Positions 21,499-33,497 of a stretch of 64,000 bases of DNA are shown piece after piece (positions within the stretch are counted from its first letter, which is position 1; each line of letters begins with the position of its first letter). The DNA lies in NCBI GenBank assembly GCA_014529385.2, contig CM043958.1:83597025-83661024 (forward strand), given 5' to 3'. A model generated the notes under the pieces. That model worked only from the letters and a program-made list of their open reading frames with translations, did not search any database and was not told where the DNA came from. The stretch comes from Adiantum capillus-veneris (Eukaryota > Streptophyta > Polypodiopsida > Polypodiales > Pteridaceae). A program made the position numbers and the translations under genes.

Positions 21499-23355
21499 AT
21501 GGCTGGAATCACCTTGGAGAACTTTAAAGCTATGGTGAATAACTCACAAATGTTGGAGTTCTTAGAGGCCATGGTATCAAAAGCAACGAGTGCACAAACC
21601 AAGGTACATAGTTATTATAATACTTGCACATTTTGGTATAAAGGATCTATTATGTAAACTCTTCTAAGATGTAGATGGGTTTTATCTTTGCAATGTTTTG
21701 AGCTAAAAATCAAAAAAGTTGTAATTTCATAGTGTCATTAGGTCATGTTGATTCCCATATAGATGAAGATGGTAAATTTCATTAATGCTTTATGTAAATT
21801 TGACATGATTTCTTCATAGATACATGCTGACCTTTATAAAATAAACTTGTTTAAGGATACCATCAAGTTTTGATACTGTAAGTGTTAGAGCTCCGCCATA
21901 TGATTATATTTTCTATCCACCAAAAGGAAAAGATAGAGATCCAAACAAGCTTTATGGAAAAGAGCTTCTAGACAAGAAGTTCCCACCACAGTATCATGCC
22001 ATAATGCTTGATAATTATCGCATTGTGTGTCGATGGTTCCATAATGTCTCTTTGCCCTCTGACTTACGTCATAATCAAAAGGGAAAAGATGATATTATGG
22101 AAATAATCCATAAGAATTATTCCAAGATCAAGCCAATGGCTTTTTGTGGGGCTAGCTATAAGTGGCATGCCGAAGACATATATAAGTGGGTGGTGGCTGC
22201 AAAGTAATCAAAGAAAAAGTACAAAAAAATTAAGGTAAATTCAATAATCTCTCTGTACCTATCTTATTTAGTTCAAGTAAGGTACATTAGACTTACTGAT
22301 GTTCTTGCTTAAACAGGAAGTTTTGTCAAGGGAAGAGAAGAATGTCAATCTCAAAGAGGAAGAAAACAATGTGCTGCCTCAACAAGAGGTAGTCACTTTG
22401 ATTTAAATACGAGCGTGTTTTTTGGCAAGCCTGGTGAATTTAATTGAGTTTTTTAAATCATTGTAGTTGGGTGACATTACATTATGTAAAGATATTGAGA
22501 GGAAACAAGGAATTGATATTAATATTGAGGTACTATTGCAAACCACTTGTTCACTTTTTGTTTAGTATATGTAAATAAAATGTTTTCTTTTTACTTCTAA
22601 ATAGCATGAGTATCTTGATAAAGGAAAGCAAGAGTACACACTCTTTGATGGCCTATTAGAGGTAAGTTCTACTCACTTTTGTTCTTTATATATTATTTGC
22701 ATTATTTTTTGAAGTAATTTGTCTTTCTTATGGTTTAGATTGACAAATTCTTAATGGAAATGAAGAGATTTGATGGCCTTCAAAGTTACAAAGAAGAGGT
22801 GTGTCATCATGTATACTCTTAAGTGCAAACTTATTTCATGCCATGGAAAGTTGTGTAAATTTGGAGTTACAGGATGTGGATGCATTGGGTGGTGATTTAC
22901 CATTGTCCTATACAGAACTTTTACACAGTGGTCAATCTAAGAGGGTCCAAGCAAAGAAAGATCTTCCCTTGTTGGATGAATTCCCTGAACGTGATGAGGT
23001 ATTTTTACTTAGAGTTATGCTAGAAATGTTTTAGATTATTTAGATTTTTATGTTTTAATGTCTTTGGTTGCATAGTCATGTAGAAGGATTCTTGGGTTGT
23101 CTTATTTCATGAAATCTCATGTGCAAGAAACACCTCTAGGAAGAGGAAGGTAAACATACGGTTATGTGCTTATCCTTTTACGTGTTAGGTAGAAGCTAAA
23201 TTACGTTGTTGTTTCCACTTCATAGTTCATATTTTTTTGGATAGATGACTAAGAAAATGAAGTTGCTTTGTGAGCTTGATCATACTCGCAAAACCTTGTC
23301 TTTAAAAAAAAAGATACAATATCTATATTTGGCAATGAATAAGTTTGAACATTGA
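21499..23355 (+). CDS. Multi-exon 3' part of the transposase-like gene (series of phase-0 mini-exons)
   Basis: A run of short exons with AG acceptors and GT donors: 21499-21603, about 21857-22234 (contains a TAA at 22205), 22317-22388, 22467-22529, 22605-22661, 22739-22798, 22873-22998, 23084-23149 and 23245-23355 (ends in TGA). From 22317 on each internal exon is a multiple of three (72, 63, 57, 60, 126, 66), and five of the six end GAG before GT. The product is hydrophilic and charged, for example DVDALGGDLPLSYTELLHSG. The large exon near 21860-22200 encodes YDYIFYPPKGKDRDPNKLYG. I do not recognise a domain. Linkage to the transposase frames upstream is inferred from strand and spacing. It may be a decayed gene, since the TAA at 22205 interrupts it. 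Confidence 0.45.
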
Positions 23356-25110
23356 CTAGGCTTGCTCTAATTTTGACACTAGGTTGCATGCAAGCGTGTA
23401 AACGATGCAAAGAACGGTGGTGATGAGATATTGAATGTAAGTAAAATGTAGTAATGTGTGGTTTCGATTCTTTTTGCACACGTAATGTCGCTAGAATTAA
23501 AACTCCATCTTATAACAATCGTATATTTGTTGGCATAGGTGCATTTCTATAATGAGCAAGATATGGAAACCATCATGCTGGTCTACATGCAAAAAAAGAG
23601 TGTACATGATATGTACTTTTCACTCCGAAAGTTTGAAGAAGGAAGAAAAGACTTTTTATAGCTTTTGCAAGGATTCAAAGAGTCCTAATAGCCATACAAT
23701 GATTAAACTTATCTCATCATGGCTCATAGACATGAAGAAGATAGTAGTGAAGTGTTTCACTCCTTTGAGTGCAAAAGATGTTCAACTTCTTTCTCTTTAG
23801 TACTTTGCAGATTTTTTGTTGCAACAACAGACATGTTAGGTTTATGGATGCACTCCTCTGAGTGCAAAGGATGTTCAACTTCTTGTTTTTGAAGACTTCT
23901 GCTTCTAATGACATGTAAGGTTTGTTTGTGCTCAACGTGGATACAATCCAATCATTAACGATAATTTGATTTCTTGGATAATCATAAATATTGACCCTAA
24001 TAGTGGATTGCTTATTTGACAATCTAGAGAAAGTCTATATGAAGTAGGAATTATTTAACTATTTGACTATATAGAGAAAATCTTATGTGGATCTAGGCCC
24101 TTGTGAGATTGCCCACCTCGGAGAGAATGGGGCCAGTGAGATTCTTGTGTAATATGTTGGTAGTACAAAGGAGGGAAGCTTGGGAAGCTAGAAGAGCAAA
24201 GAGTATGAAGGGTGATTGTTGCATGCTGCTGGGATCCTCTTGAAGGGAAGCGAAGGGGTAAAATTTTGAGATGTGAGGGGAGCCCCCATTCAACAAGTTG
24301 CAAGTACGTAATTGAGGCACATCCAGAAGGAACAGAAGGTGCATGCAAAATTACCTAGAGTTTTGAAATGCCTGTCTCTCTACTACACCGGGTGGATTTG
24401 TGATCGTTGCCTCCATCGGCACTCTTGCTATTAGCTTCAGGCGTTCCTTCAACTCTGACTCCCTAGGCCTTTCTTCACCACGGTCCACCTTCTCCCATCT
24501 CTTGATTTAACCATTGAAGAAACAGGTAGGTCGTGGTGTTTACATAACAGCTAGTATTGGCCCTAATTATGAAATTGTATTTGGACATTAATTATGAAAT
24601 TGTATTTTGCAATTGTTTCAGGTAGTGATTTGGTGTGGAAAAAAATTGCTATGGAAAATATACGAACAACGGTCACTTTTTAGCGACGAAAGTTGCAAAA
24701 GGCCCGCAAAGATGTGTCATCGAAGCAAAGAATATGGCAGAAGAATGTAAGAGGAAAATTCCCACATGCATTGGAAGAGTATGGTCATTTTGATGCCAAC
24801 ATTTAGTTTTGATCATCTGTGTCAATGGGGGGAGCAAAAGGTGTCGTCGATCGAGAAATTGAAGGTGGCCCTCATGGATCACGGCCTTTCCATGCTTTAT
24901 TCACCATTAGCTGATGAAGTCCATAGCATGCAAGCACAGGGTGTCAATTCACTCAATGCAAAAAGATAAGAGGGTGATGATTTTCTCAGGCATAGGAGGA
25001 GTGTGTCTAATCTTTGTTCTTGGATACAACACGTCTAAATCAAGCTTTCAACAGGAGTCGAAGTCCATGGGCACATAATGCCAATGCAGGTTTCTACAAG
25101 TTTTGTTTGA
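23356..25110. other. Unassigned intergenic DNA
   Basis: Short splice-like pieces continue to about 23680: an AG-flanked VACKRVNDAKNGGDEILN segment at 23383-23436 and VHFYNEQDMETIM after 23539. 23755-23935 holds two degenerate copies of ACTCCTTTGAGTGCAAAAGA-type sequence about 100 bp apart. The rest shows nothing I can name. Confidence 0.4.
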
Positions 25111-25776
25111 ATGATTCTGCATTTAGTGATGGTGAATTGGAGAGTTGCAGAAGCCATTGAAGCAAGGCATTGCTGGAAATATATGGGTCCATCGATAAGC
25201 ATAGAAGACAGGCTTCCAAGCAAGCTTTCTACTTTCATAAATACATTACAAATTTGTCTCCATTCTATAGTGAGGCTCATTCAAAATTTGTTTTACCTGC
25301 TTGAAGGCAACATCCATCATTGTCCAAGAATAAGGGTACTTATAGGAACTTGCATTCAAGTATATGTAATGGTAGCAAGAAAAGCTCAAACAGAGAGAGT
25401 TTTCATGTCAACCATTGCTTTTCTCCATCATTCAAAAGCAAAGGTCACATGTGATGACCACAACTGTGCCAAGTCTTTGCTTTTTAAAAGTATCAAATCA
25501 GGTCTAAACACGAGTTCTTCGTCTCCCAAAACTGGCATACGTAGGGCATTCATTGACAGATCCTACGATAACCAATGTAAATGTTGTTCAAGAAGCTTTA
25601 ACACTTGGGGAGCATCTACTAAGACATCAAACAAGTCCAAGGTTTTCAAGGATGTCAGCACTATATCATCAGACAATGATGATCATGATGGTGATGTGAG
25701 CGTACGGAGCTACAATGATCACTGTATGGAGTCTGTGGGTAAGAGCCATAGGAAGCTTAGATGGGAACGATTGTGA
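25111..25776 (+). CDS. Uncharacterised ORF (221 aa), doubtful
   Basis: Open for 221 codons, which is long for this AT-rich DNA. No known domain seen. The second half is Ser/Asp-rich with CDDHNCAK and NQCKCCSRSF Cys clusters. No start context, intron signal or neighbour supports it. It could be a degraded element gene or chance. Confidence 0.2.
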   Translation: MILHLVMVNWRVAEAIEARHCWKYMGPSISIEDRLPSKLSTFINTLQICLHSIVRLIQNLFYLLEGNIHHCPRIRVLIGTCIQVYVMVARKAQTERVFMSTIAFLHHSKAKVTCDDHNCAKSLLFKSIKSGLNTSSSSPKTGIRRAFIDRSYDNQCKCCSRSFNTWGASTKTSNKSKVFKDVSTISSDNDDHDGDVSVRSYNDHCMESVGKSHRKLRWERL

Positions 25777-26999
<1,223 letters not shown>

Positions 27000-27429
27000 G
27001 CAGTGCTAGAGGTGTCTGTAGTGTCTTCTTCATTGAGTGTTGGATACAACAGCAATGCTTTTGTCCTTGCTGTTGCAGTCCAAGCAGGTAGCATTTTGGG
27101 GGGTAGGGAGCTCAGCCAAGCCTAAGTCTGCTATGGCTGGCATTCAGAGGTACCCTGACAAATGAGGCAAGTATGTGTGCCTGATTTTCAAAAAATAGTG
27201 GGAGAGGCAGAATCTGACCGGGATGCTCACGCTTTTTTTTCCCAGCAAAGCAGTGAATTTTATAGTAATAGTAGAATGAAGACAACATTACATATGACAC
27301 CTCAATTACATATGACACCTCAAGCGAGTGGATTCCAAAACAGTAGTATATGAGACCAACCCATCCAGACACCTAACCAATCATCCATCTAGGTTCACTT
27401 ATACAAAAGACCTAGTAAATGAGCTTCCA

Positions 27430-28110
27430 GCTATGACATTCCAAAAGCATGTAGTGATTCTATCATGTCTTGAAGCTTTTCCATGGATTCCCTAGCTTTG
27501 AACACAACAGCATAGGCTTCTTGGATTGCTTCCTTGTTGGCGACCACCATGATATGTATTTCCTGCAGCTTCCGCATGTTGATCGGCAACTCCTGCTCCT
27601 CATCAGGCAGGGAGAGCTGGACCTTTTCTGCATCCTGAGCAATCATGTTGCGCATAAAATAGATGCTGATCTGGTCGATCTTCAACTTGTAAATCTACAA
27701 ATTAAATTCCACAAATAGAGAACTCAAACGGGGAGCTTGGTAAGCCTCATCAAATACATAATTATTTCTCAGTTTCCAGAGTATCCACAATAATTTTGCT
27801 CTGGTACGGTTCCAATAAGAGGAGAGAATGCCCCTTAAGTCACGGGTCTTCAGAACTAACTTTAGAGGAGAGAGGATAACTACTGACTAAGGACATGACA
27901 GAAATAGATGGAAAATAGGTTCAACTTCTCTTTTGCACCTAGGGAAAATTCCCAATGAAACTTTTGCTTTCAAGCTTCTCTCCCCCCAGATGGCTTTAGG
28001 AGGGTGAGCCATAGCAAGACAAATTTCTTAGGTTGAATATCCTTGTCCCGAATTTGAACATCCATTGTCTTCTATCCAAACTCACATTCCATCTTATGTT
28101 AAGAGTGGCA
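27430..28110 (-). pseudogene. LINE-type zf-RVT region fragment with coiled-coil tail
   Basis: On the minus strand around 27860-27960 a frame reads FPRCKREVEPIFHLFLSCP, followed at about 27750-27790 by LLWILWKLRNNYVF. This is the layout of the zinc-binding region at the C-terminus of plant LINE reverse transcriptases (C..C..H..C, then W-x-x-R-N). The first Cys appears replaced by Phe and the frame has stops and shifts. Downstream, 27685-27431 encodes an open 84-residue helical segment (MKIDQISIYFMRNMIAQDAE onward). Likely a truncated LINE or an RT-derived gene fragment. Confidence 0.45.
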
Positions 28111-28785
28111 TGGAGTGGTGGACTAATGTCCCTAACCCCCCCCCCCCCCCTTTCCATTCTTAGGCATTTAGCTAAACCGAATCCATGTGGGAGACTTTCC
28201 ACATGTCATCTTTAGAAAACATTTTCATCCTAGTAGCTAAGATAAGAGTTAGTTGGAGAGAGAACTGCAGCAGCAACCCTCATTTTCATCCTATGTTGGA
28301 GAGAGAACTGCAGCAGCAGCCCAACATCACCGCAAAACATTATATACACTCTCATGCAATTTTTATGGCCGGATTTCTCCCTTTTACCAATATTTTGCTC
28401 GAAAAATGGCTATTTCTACTTATATACACACACCTAGGGGCTTGATTTGGCGTTTGGCCCCATATACCTATAGATACATGCTGTATAAGGGCATCTATAC
28501 TTGGGTTACTCCAAAAGATTTCGTAATCAAACAACAACCCTTAAAATAGTCGAAAATCATGCCCTTTTTTGTTGTTTTTGTTATTGGTTCCGCATTTGAG
28601 AATGCCTCCCCCCCTCCTAGCCGGAGTTCTCCCGGACGACAAGGTATCGCCTCGGAGTACGTGCCGTGCATAGGTTGAAAAAGTTGTGCTAATGCCTGGC
28701 CAATTAATGTGGCCCTATTTTATGCATACTCGGTCAATGCATGGAAAAAGTAATGCTGTGCAAGAGAAGGGAATAAGCAAGATGC
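28111..28785. other. Unassigned DNA with short tandem duplication and homopolymer
   Basis: A run of 15 C's at 28136-28150. A GTTGGAGAGAGAACTGCAGC phrase is duplicated at about 28251 and 28296. The purine-rich AGGAGGGGGGGAGG (minus strand, near 28604-28617) might be gypsy C's polypurine tract, but no TG follows directly, so C's 3' end is not located. Confidence 0.4.
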
Positions 28786-29456
28786 TTATTGGCATTCGCT
28801 GTCGAGGTTTCCTGTTTTCTTTGCAAGTAACAGCTGTAACTCTACTACTCTCTGTTTAATTGTCATTTTTGCAAAAGGCAATTGATTTGCCGAGACTGTT
28901 GATAGAGCCGTAGTTGTTTCTAGGTCAAAAATTGGCTGGACCGTAATGGCTATGGACCGTATTGCCTTTGCTTTCCATTGGTATTTTGTTGCTACCGGTT
29001 TTTGTAGATGTTTTGGCACTTTCTTGTTTGCCACTGATTGTTGTTGATTGGCATCCACATAAGTCGGTTTTCCTTTTTCAAGTGCAGTTGTTTGCCTTCC
29101 GTTGTTTCTTGTACTGAAGGGAGTTCCTTTTGCTTTTGTTTTGGTATCCAAATGCGAGTGACATTTGGGTTATGGCTAAGCATTTTCTTGGGGATCCATA
29201 CCTATTTTAGGCCCTTGGTTTTTGGTTGAACCATCTGCTTCATTGGAATTCTTTCGTTGCATTGTTATTTGTATGCCATGTCATTTCTATCCTTCCGCAT
29301 CCATACTTGTTTCCCTTGTTTTGGTAACCTAGATCTTTGCATTGCGGCCGGTGACTTCATATGTGTGTAATTAGCATGGTTGGCTTTTACCTGATTGTTG
29401 GTCTCGGGTATCAGGTTGTTCCTTGATGGCATTTTAGGTTTTGGCTTTTTTTCCAG
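28786..29456 (-). pseudogene. Gypsy C extra ORF, decayed C-terminal tail
   Basis: Lys/Gln-rich frames (29183-28992 and 29151-28786) continue downstream of the retropepsin-like ORF with stops and shifts. The basic, Gln-rich composition matches the end of the preceding ORF. No domain recognised. Confidence 0.35.
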
Positions 29457-29984
29457 TCATTGCATGGCTTGCAGTTGATCATTCTGGTATTGCTGAGCAA
29501 AGGCTATCACCTGTTGTTCATGAGCATGCTGAATTTTGACGGCCCTTGCATTCCAATCTATCTGCACATTGTACTCTTTTTGCCAAGGTTGCCCGAACAT
29601 CATTGGGTGTTGTGTGCTTTCATCCGCCACCACATAGAATTTGTGTGGGTAAATATATTGATGTATCTGTACATGCAATATAGTCCATCCCAATGTTTTC
29701 AACGGTTGTGGTGTGCTACTTTCCAGCACTTGAGGAGTAGGATGAAGTTGACCTGTGAGTTTGAGTTGTTGGTATAATCCATAAGAGATCAAATTTGCTT
29801 GAGTGCTGCCCAATTTGACTGCAATTATTGGCTCCACTGTTTCTTCATCCAACTTGGTCATTCGAATGGCATTGATTCGCAATGGGGGTCCACTTTGTTG
29901 TTGTTGTCGTAGAAGTCTTCTTTTTGCAATGCGTTCTTTTGCTTCTACTTGAGCTTCTTCTCGTACTCTTTGTTTTTCCTTCAT
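29457..29984 (-). CDS. Gypsy C extra ORF: retropepsin-like domain downstream of integrase, catalytic loop missing
   Basis: Starts at an ATG overlapping the integrase stop as ATGA, the arrangement of translational coupling or reinitiation. Residues 1-30 are a basic Arg/Gln/Glu helix. From about residue 45 the sequence follows the retropepsin pattern: EPIIAVKLGSTQANLISYGL, then LKLTGQLHPTPQ, TLGWTILHVQI, FYVVADES and MMFGQPWQ, matching the strand, flap and I-L-G-x-P-W landmarks. Where a retropepsin has the Asp-Ser-Gly-Ala loop between the first strand and NLIS, this protein passes straight from GSTQA to NLIS, so about nine residues including the catalytic Asp are absent. It is either a dead protease fold kept for another use or a small in-frame deletion. 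The element has a separate normal protease upstream. Confidence 0.65.
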   Translation of the reverse strand: MKEKQRVREEAQVEAKERIAKRRLLRQQQQSGPPLRINAIRMTKLDEETVEPIIAVKLGSTQANLISYGLYQQLKLTGQLHPTPQVLESSTPQPLKTLGWTILHVQIHQYIYPHKFYVVADESTQHPMMFGQPWQKEYNVQIDWNARAVKIQHAHEQQVIAFAQQYQNDQLQAMQ

Positions 29985-31090
29985 TCATTGTTTTCCTTGA
30001 TGAATTGGAGCATCTCCTGTGTGAGTGGTGGATGATATCTCTTCAATCGACATCCACTAATCCAGTTCGGCATTTCTTCACCTGCTAATGTAGCAAGCTT
30101 GACAGCTCCACTTTGCGATAGATCACTAATCACAAATGGTCCCATCCCTCGCTTTTTAAGTTTCTTGGCATGTTGCTTCAAAGTATAAACAAGTACGTAA
30201 TCACCTATTTTGAACTCTTTAGTACGCACATGTTTGTCAAAAAATTCTTTTTGTCTTCTCTTTTTAGCATAGATTGAAGCTACAGCTCGTAAGCAGAGTT
30301 CATCTAGCTTTTCAAGATCATCTATTCTTGAAGAGAGCTCATGCCCTGTCCATTCTAAGAGTTTTGCTACTCGTAGAGTTGGAATTAAAAACTCTATGGA
30401 TAGTATATCATTTAGGCCAAACACCATGTTGTATGGTGTTGTTCCTATTGATGTTTTGTAAGCTACCCTGTATGCCCACAGTGTTGAGTGTAGCTGCTGA
30501 TCCCAATTTGTTCTTGATTCTGACACTATTTTAGTGAGAACCGTGCATAGTGTTTTATTTGTGGCTTCAGCTTGTCCATTGGCCTGTGGATGGTATGGAG
30601 CAGATTTCCTATGTATGACCATGAATTCCTCTAGCAGATATTCAATGACTTCATTGAGAACATGTGTCCCACGATCACTGACAATTTCTGTTGGTAACCC
30701 GTATCGTACAAAAACATTCTCATACAAAAATTGTGCAGTGGTGCGTGCATCAGCTTTTTGTGCTGCCTTGGCTTCGACCCATTTTGTGAGATAGTCCGTC
30801 GCCACAATGATATATTGGGTATGGGTGCGATATGCAGGGGGTGATATAGGTCCCACAAAATCAATGCCCCATTTTGCAAATTCTCTTGCTCCCATCATTG
30901 GCCGTAAAGGCATCTCATCTCTTTTTATTGGCACATTGGTGCGTTGACATGAGTCACAACGCTTTACAAACTCTTCAGCATCCATGTGCAATGTCGGCCA
31001 CCAAATTCCTGCAGTTAAGACAATTTTTGCCGTCTTATCGCCCAAAAAATGGCCTCCGCTTATTCCGCTATGTGCATGTTCTAGAATCAC
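29981..31090 (-). CDS. Gypsy C integrase (zinc module 2, DDE core, C-terminal domain)
   Basis: A 369-codon open stretch covering a nearly complete integrase. H7, H14, C45 and C48 form the H-x6-H-x30-C-x2-C zinc module. The catalytic triad is visible: D77 (WGIDFVGP), D139 (IVSDRGTH) and E175 (NGQAE), with D-x35-E spacing. The C-terminal part has FKIGDYVLVY and MGPFVISDL, as in GPY/F-type integrases; no chromodomain is seen. It joins cDNA to host DNA. It is in the same frame as the RNase H frame upstream, separated only by TGA 31141-31139, so the true protein is one polyprotein. Its stop overlaps the start of the retropepsin-like ORF by ATGA. Confidence 0.88.
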   Translation of the reverse strand: MILEHAHSGISGGHFLGDKTAKIVLTAGIWWPTLHMDAEEFVKRCDSCQRTNVPIKRDEMPLRPMMGAREFAKWGIDFVGPISPPAYRTHTQYIIVATDYLTKWVEAKAAQKADARTTAQFLYENVFVRYGLPTEIVSDRGTHVLNEVIEYLLEEFMVIHRKSAPYHPQANGQAEATNKTLCTVLTKIVSESRTNWDQQLHSTLWAYRVAYKTSIGTTPYNMVFGLNDILSIEFLIPTLRVAKLLEWTGHELSSRIDDLEKLDELCLRAVASIYAKKRRQKEFFDKHVRTKEFKIGDYVLVYTLKQHAKKLKKRGMGPFVISDLSQSGAVKLATLAGEEMPNWISGCRLKRYHPPLTQEMLQFIKENNE

Positions 31091-31138
31091 CAGGTATTCG
31101 CTTTCACTTGCACAGATTCTAAGTTGATTGTCCTTTCC

Positions 31139-31933
31139 TCACTTATAGAGTTGGTTCCCAATTAACTGGACGTCATGAGCTTCCAGCTCTATAGTTTCTT
31201 TCCGTGCTCTTGTGATGTTATCAGGGAACGTCCTGGTGGTTAAGAAGTCAATGATATATTGACTCCATGCAAGTGCTATGTTTATCTGAAACAAAGTCGC
31301 GTGATCCACTGGTTGTTTGGCACTACATATAGTACAATTGGTAACATACGAATGTGTGTCCACATACATAGTTGGCCAATAAACCCCTAACTGTTTCAGT
31401 CTCGGGTGTGTTTTCACTGTTGAACAATGAAATGCACAATCCTGGACATGTGCCTCTTCAAGGTAGCACTCGAATTCTTCCGGATTTATACATAATTGTA
31501 GGATGAGGTCCGATCCAAAATGATACAGCCATCCTGCTATCAACTGGAAGTTTTTTGCTTGTCGAATTGTTTGTTGTTTGGATCTGCATTCCGTATTATC
31601 AAACTCACTTCCAAAGGAAAGAATGCTAACAATTTCCTGAGACCATTTGGGTATCATTTCAATATTGAAAAGATAAGCATCTGGTATGTCATCATCTACT
31701 CCTTCAGGAGCTTCTTCGTTGTGTATCCTTGAAAGATGATCCGCTCGTAGATGTGTTTTACCCTTCTTGACCACCACTGTGAAGTCAAATTCTAGCAATA
31801 TAATAAACCAGCGTACGATTCTCCCTGTAATGCATGATTTATTTACCAGATACAAAAGAGCTTGATGATTTGTGAAGAACACAAATTTGTTTGCAAGCAA
31901 ATAATGCCGAAATTTCTTTACAGCATAAATCAT
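31139..31933 (-). pseudogene. Gypsy C RNase H end plus an additional integrase-type zinc module
   Basis: Residues 1-70 are the end of RNase H and its linker (FFTNHQALLYLV, HLRADHLSRI). Residues 97-208 form a unit with WSQEIVSILSFG, then FQLIAGWLYHFG, and a zinc module H162, H169, C200, C203 in GVYWPTMYVDTHSYV context. Residues 223-264 (WSQYIIDFLTT...VQLIGNQLY) start a second, parallel unit that continues through the TGA at 31141 into the integrase ORF. Both zinc modules have identical spacing, H-x6-H-x30-C-x2-C. The duplicated unit sits between RNase H and the catalytic integrase. Broken at its start by a frameshift near 31950 and at its end by the TGA. Confidence 0.8.
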
Positions 31934-32388
31934 TCCTTACCCTTCCCGCTCAGTGGTTCTGTAGTTCTTTCCGCACTGTTTAACTGTCGGCTCGCATAGC
32001 AAACCGGAAAATCCATTGTTCCATCTCCAGGTTGAGCCAAAATACTTCCAATGGCATATGCTGAAGCATCAATGTGAACATGGAATATCTTTTCCCAATC
32101 TGGTTCCCTCAGTACAGGTGCTGATATTATGTTTTCCTTCAGCTTTTGGAATGAAGTTTCACACTCCTCGGTCCAATTGAAATTGACTAGAAAATGATAC
32201 AGAGGTTGTGCGATAACCGCATACATGTATATGAATCTTCGATAATATCCGTAGTGTCCCATGAAGGATTGCACTTGTTTCGCATTAGTAGGCCTGGGTA
32301 GGTCTACAATGACTTTGACTTTGTCTAAGTCTGTGGTTATGCCATTTCTTGAGACAATGTGTCCTAAGATGTGGCCTTGCTTAACCAT
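31930..32388 (-). pseudogene. Gypsy C RT thumb and RNase H N-terminal part
   Basis: Begins with the RT connection motif GHIVSRNGITTDLDKVKVI and FMGHYGYYRRFI, then IFHVHIDASAYAIGSILAQP, the RNase H active-site Asp strand, and CYASRQLNSAE. The same frame continues from the RT frame upstream across one TGA at about 32431. The end is shifted relative to the next frame: TEREG and GMIYAVKKFRHYL sit in different frames with a stop between. Confidence 0.8.
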
Positions 32389-32430
32389 GAATACACACTT
32401 TTTCGGGTTAAGACAGATTCGATATGTCCT

Positions 32431-33083
32431 TCATTTTTCAAAAACCTTTTGCAAATGGTCAATATGCTCCTCTCGTAGAAGAGAGTGTACACAAAGATCA
32501 TCCATGTAAATTTCTGAGAATATTCTTAGGTATTCCTTGAATGCGTGCGTCATTAACCTTTGGAAAGTGGCTGGGGCATTAGTTAAGCCAAACGGCATAA
32601 CTCGATACGCATAAATTCCCAATTCTGTGGCAAATTCTGTTTTGTGTTGATCGTCCCTTGCTATTGCCAGTTGGTTGTATCCTGAAAACCCATCCAAAAA
32701 GGAATAAGCCCGTTTCCCGGCCACCCGCTCAAGTACATGTTCTGTGATTGGCAAGGGATAATTATCCCTTATGGTGGCTGAATTTACCTTTTTGAGGTTT
32801 ACACACACTCGCAGTTTTCCATTCTTTTTGGGAACTACCACAATGGGTGACACCCAATCTATATGTTTGATTTCATAGATGAATTCGGCTTCCATCAACT
32901 TATCAATCTCCTCTTTGATTCGTTTAGCAAATGTGTCATTATATGTATAAGACGTTGTTTGCTAGGTTTTACATCCGATTTCAAAGGAATTGTATGTTGG
33001 CATATCGATGGATCAACTCCTTTGAGGTCTTTATAGGACCAAGCAAATACATCTTTATACTTCTTGAGAAGTTGTGTTAGCAA
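32431..33083 (-). pseudogene. Gypsy C reverse transcriptase fingers and palm
   Basis: Two frames joined by a shift near 32945. The first (33083-32895) gives KYKDVFAWSYKDLKGVDPSI, the usual start of gypsy RT. The second (32898-32431) gives WVSPIVVVPKKNGKLRVCV, FLDGFSGYNQ, MPFGLTNAPATFQRLM and the catalytic YMDD at residues 131-134. RT copies element RNA to DNA. The catalytic motif is intact but the frame is not. Confidence 0.85.
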
Positions 33084-33497
33084 ATAAATCTCTTAAAGAC
33101 CGTTTCCGTTCTTGGTATTTCTGTTTACGCTCCAGTTTCGTCCACTCTTGGTCTTTTGTTGTTTCTTTGTTTTATTTTTAAAATTTTTGTGATTTTGTTT
33201 CTATTTTAGCTTTTTGTACTTGTTTTATTTCCTCTCGCGTTCTTTCTTTTCGGTCTTTTGAGAATCTTCCTAATATTTGATCTTTCACACAATCCTCTGC
33301 TTTTACAAGCATCAAATAGGGATTTTTACATTTTATCACGGGCATCAGGTTCTCTCTCGCTTTGTTTCCTGCTTGTTTCCTCCTATAGCGTTCCTAGCAT
33401 CTAGGATGTTGATTAGCAAAATCATAAAACTTGATATTCTCGGTTTCATTTCCACGCTCACTTGAGGTGTCTAAACACTCATTATCTACTTCATCAT
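33084..33497 (-). other. Gypsy C protease-RT linker, no open frame
   Basis: No frame longer than about 60 codons on the minus strand. From position in the element it should encode the connection between protease and RT. It is T-rich on the plus strand and probably carries small deletions. Confidence 0.4.
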
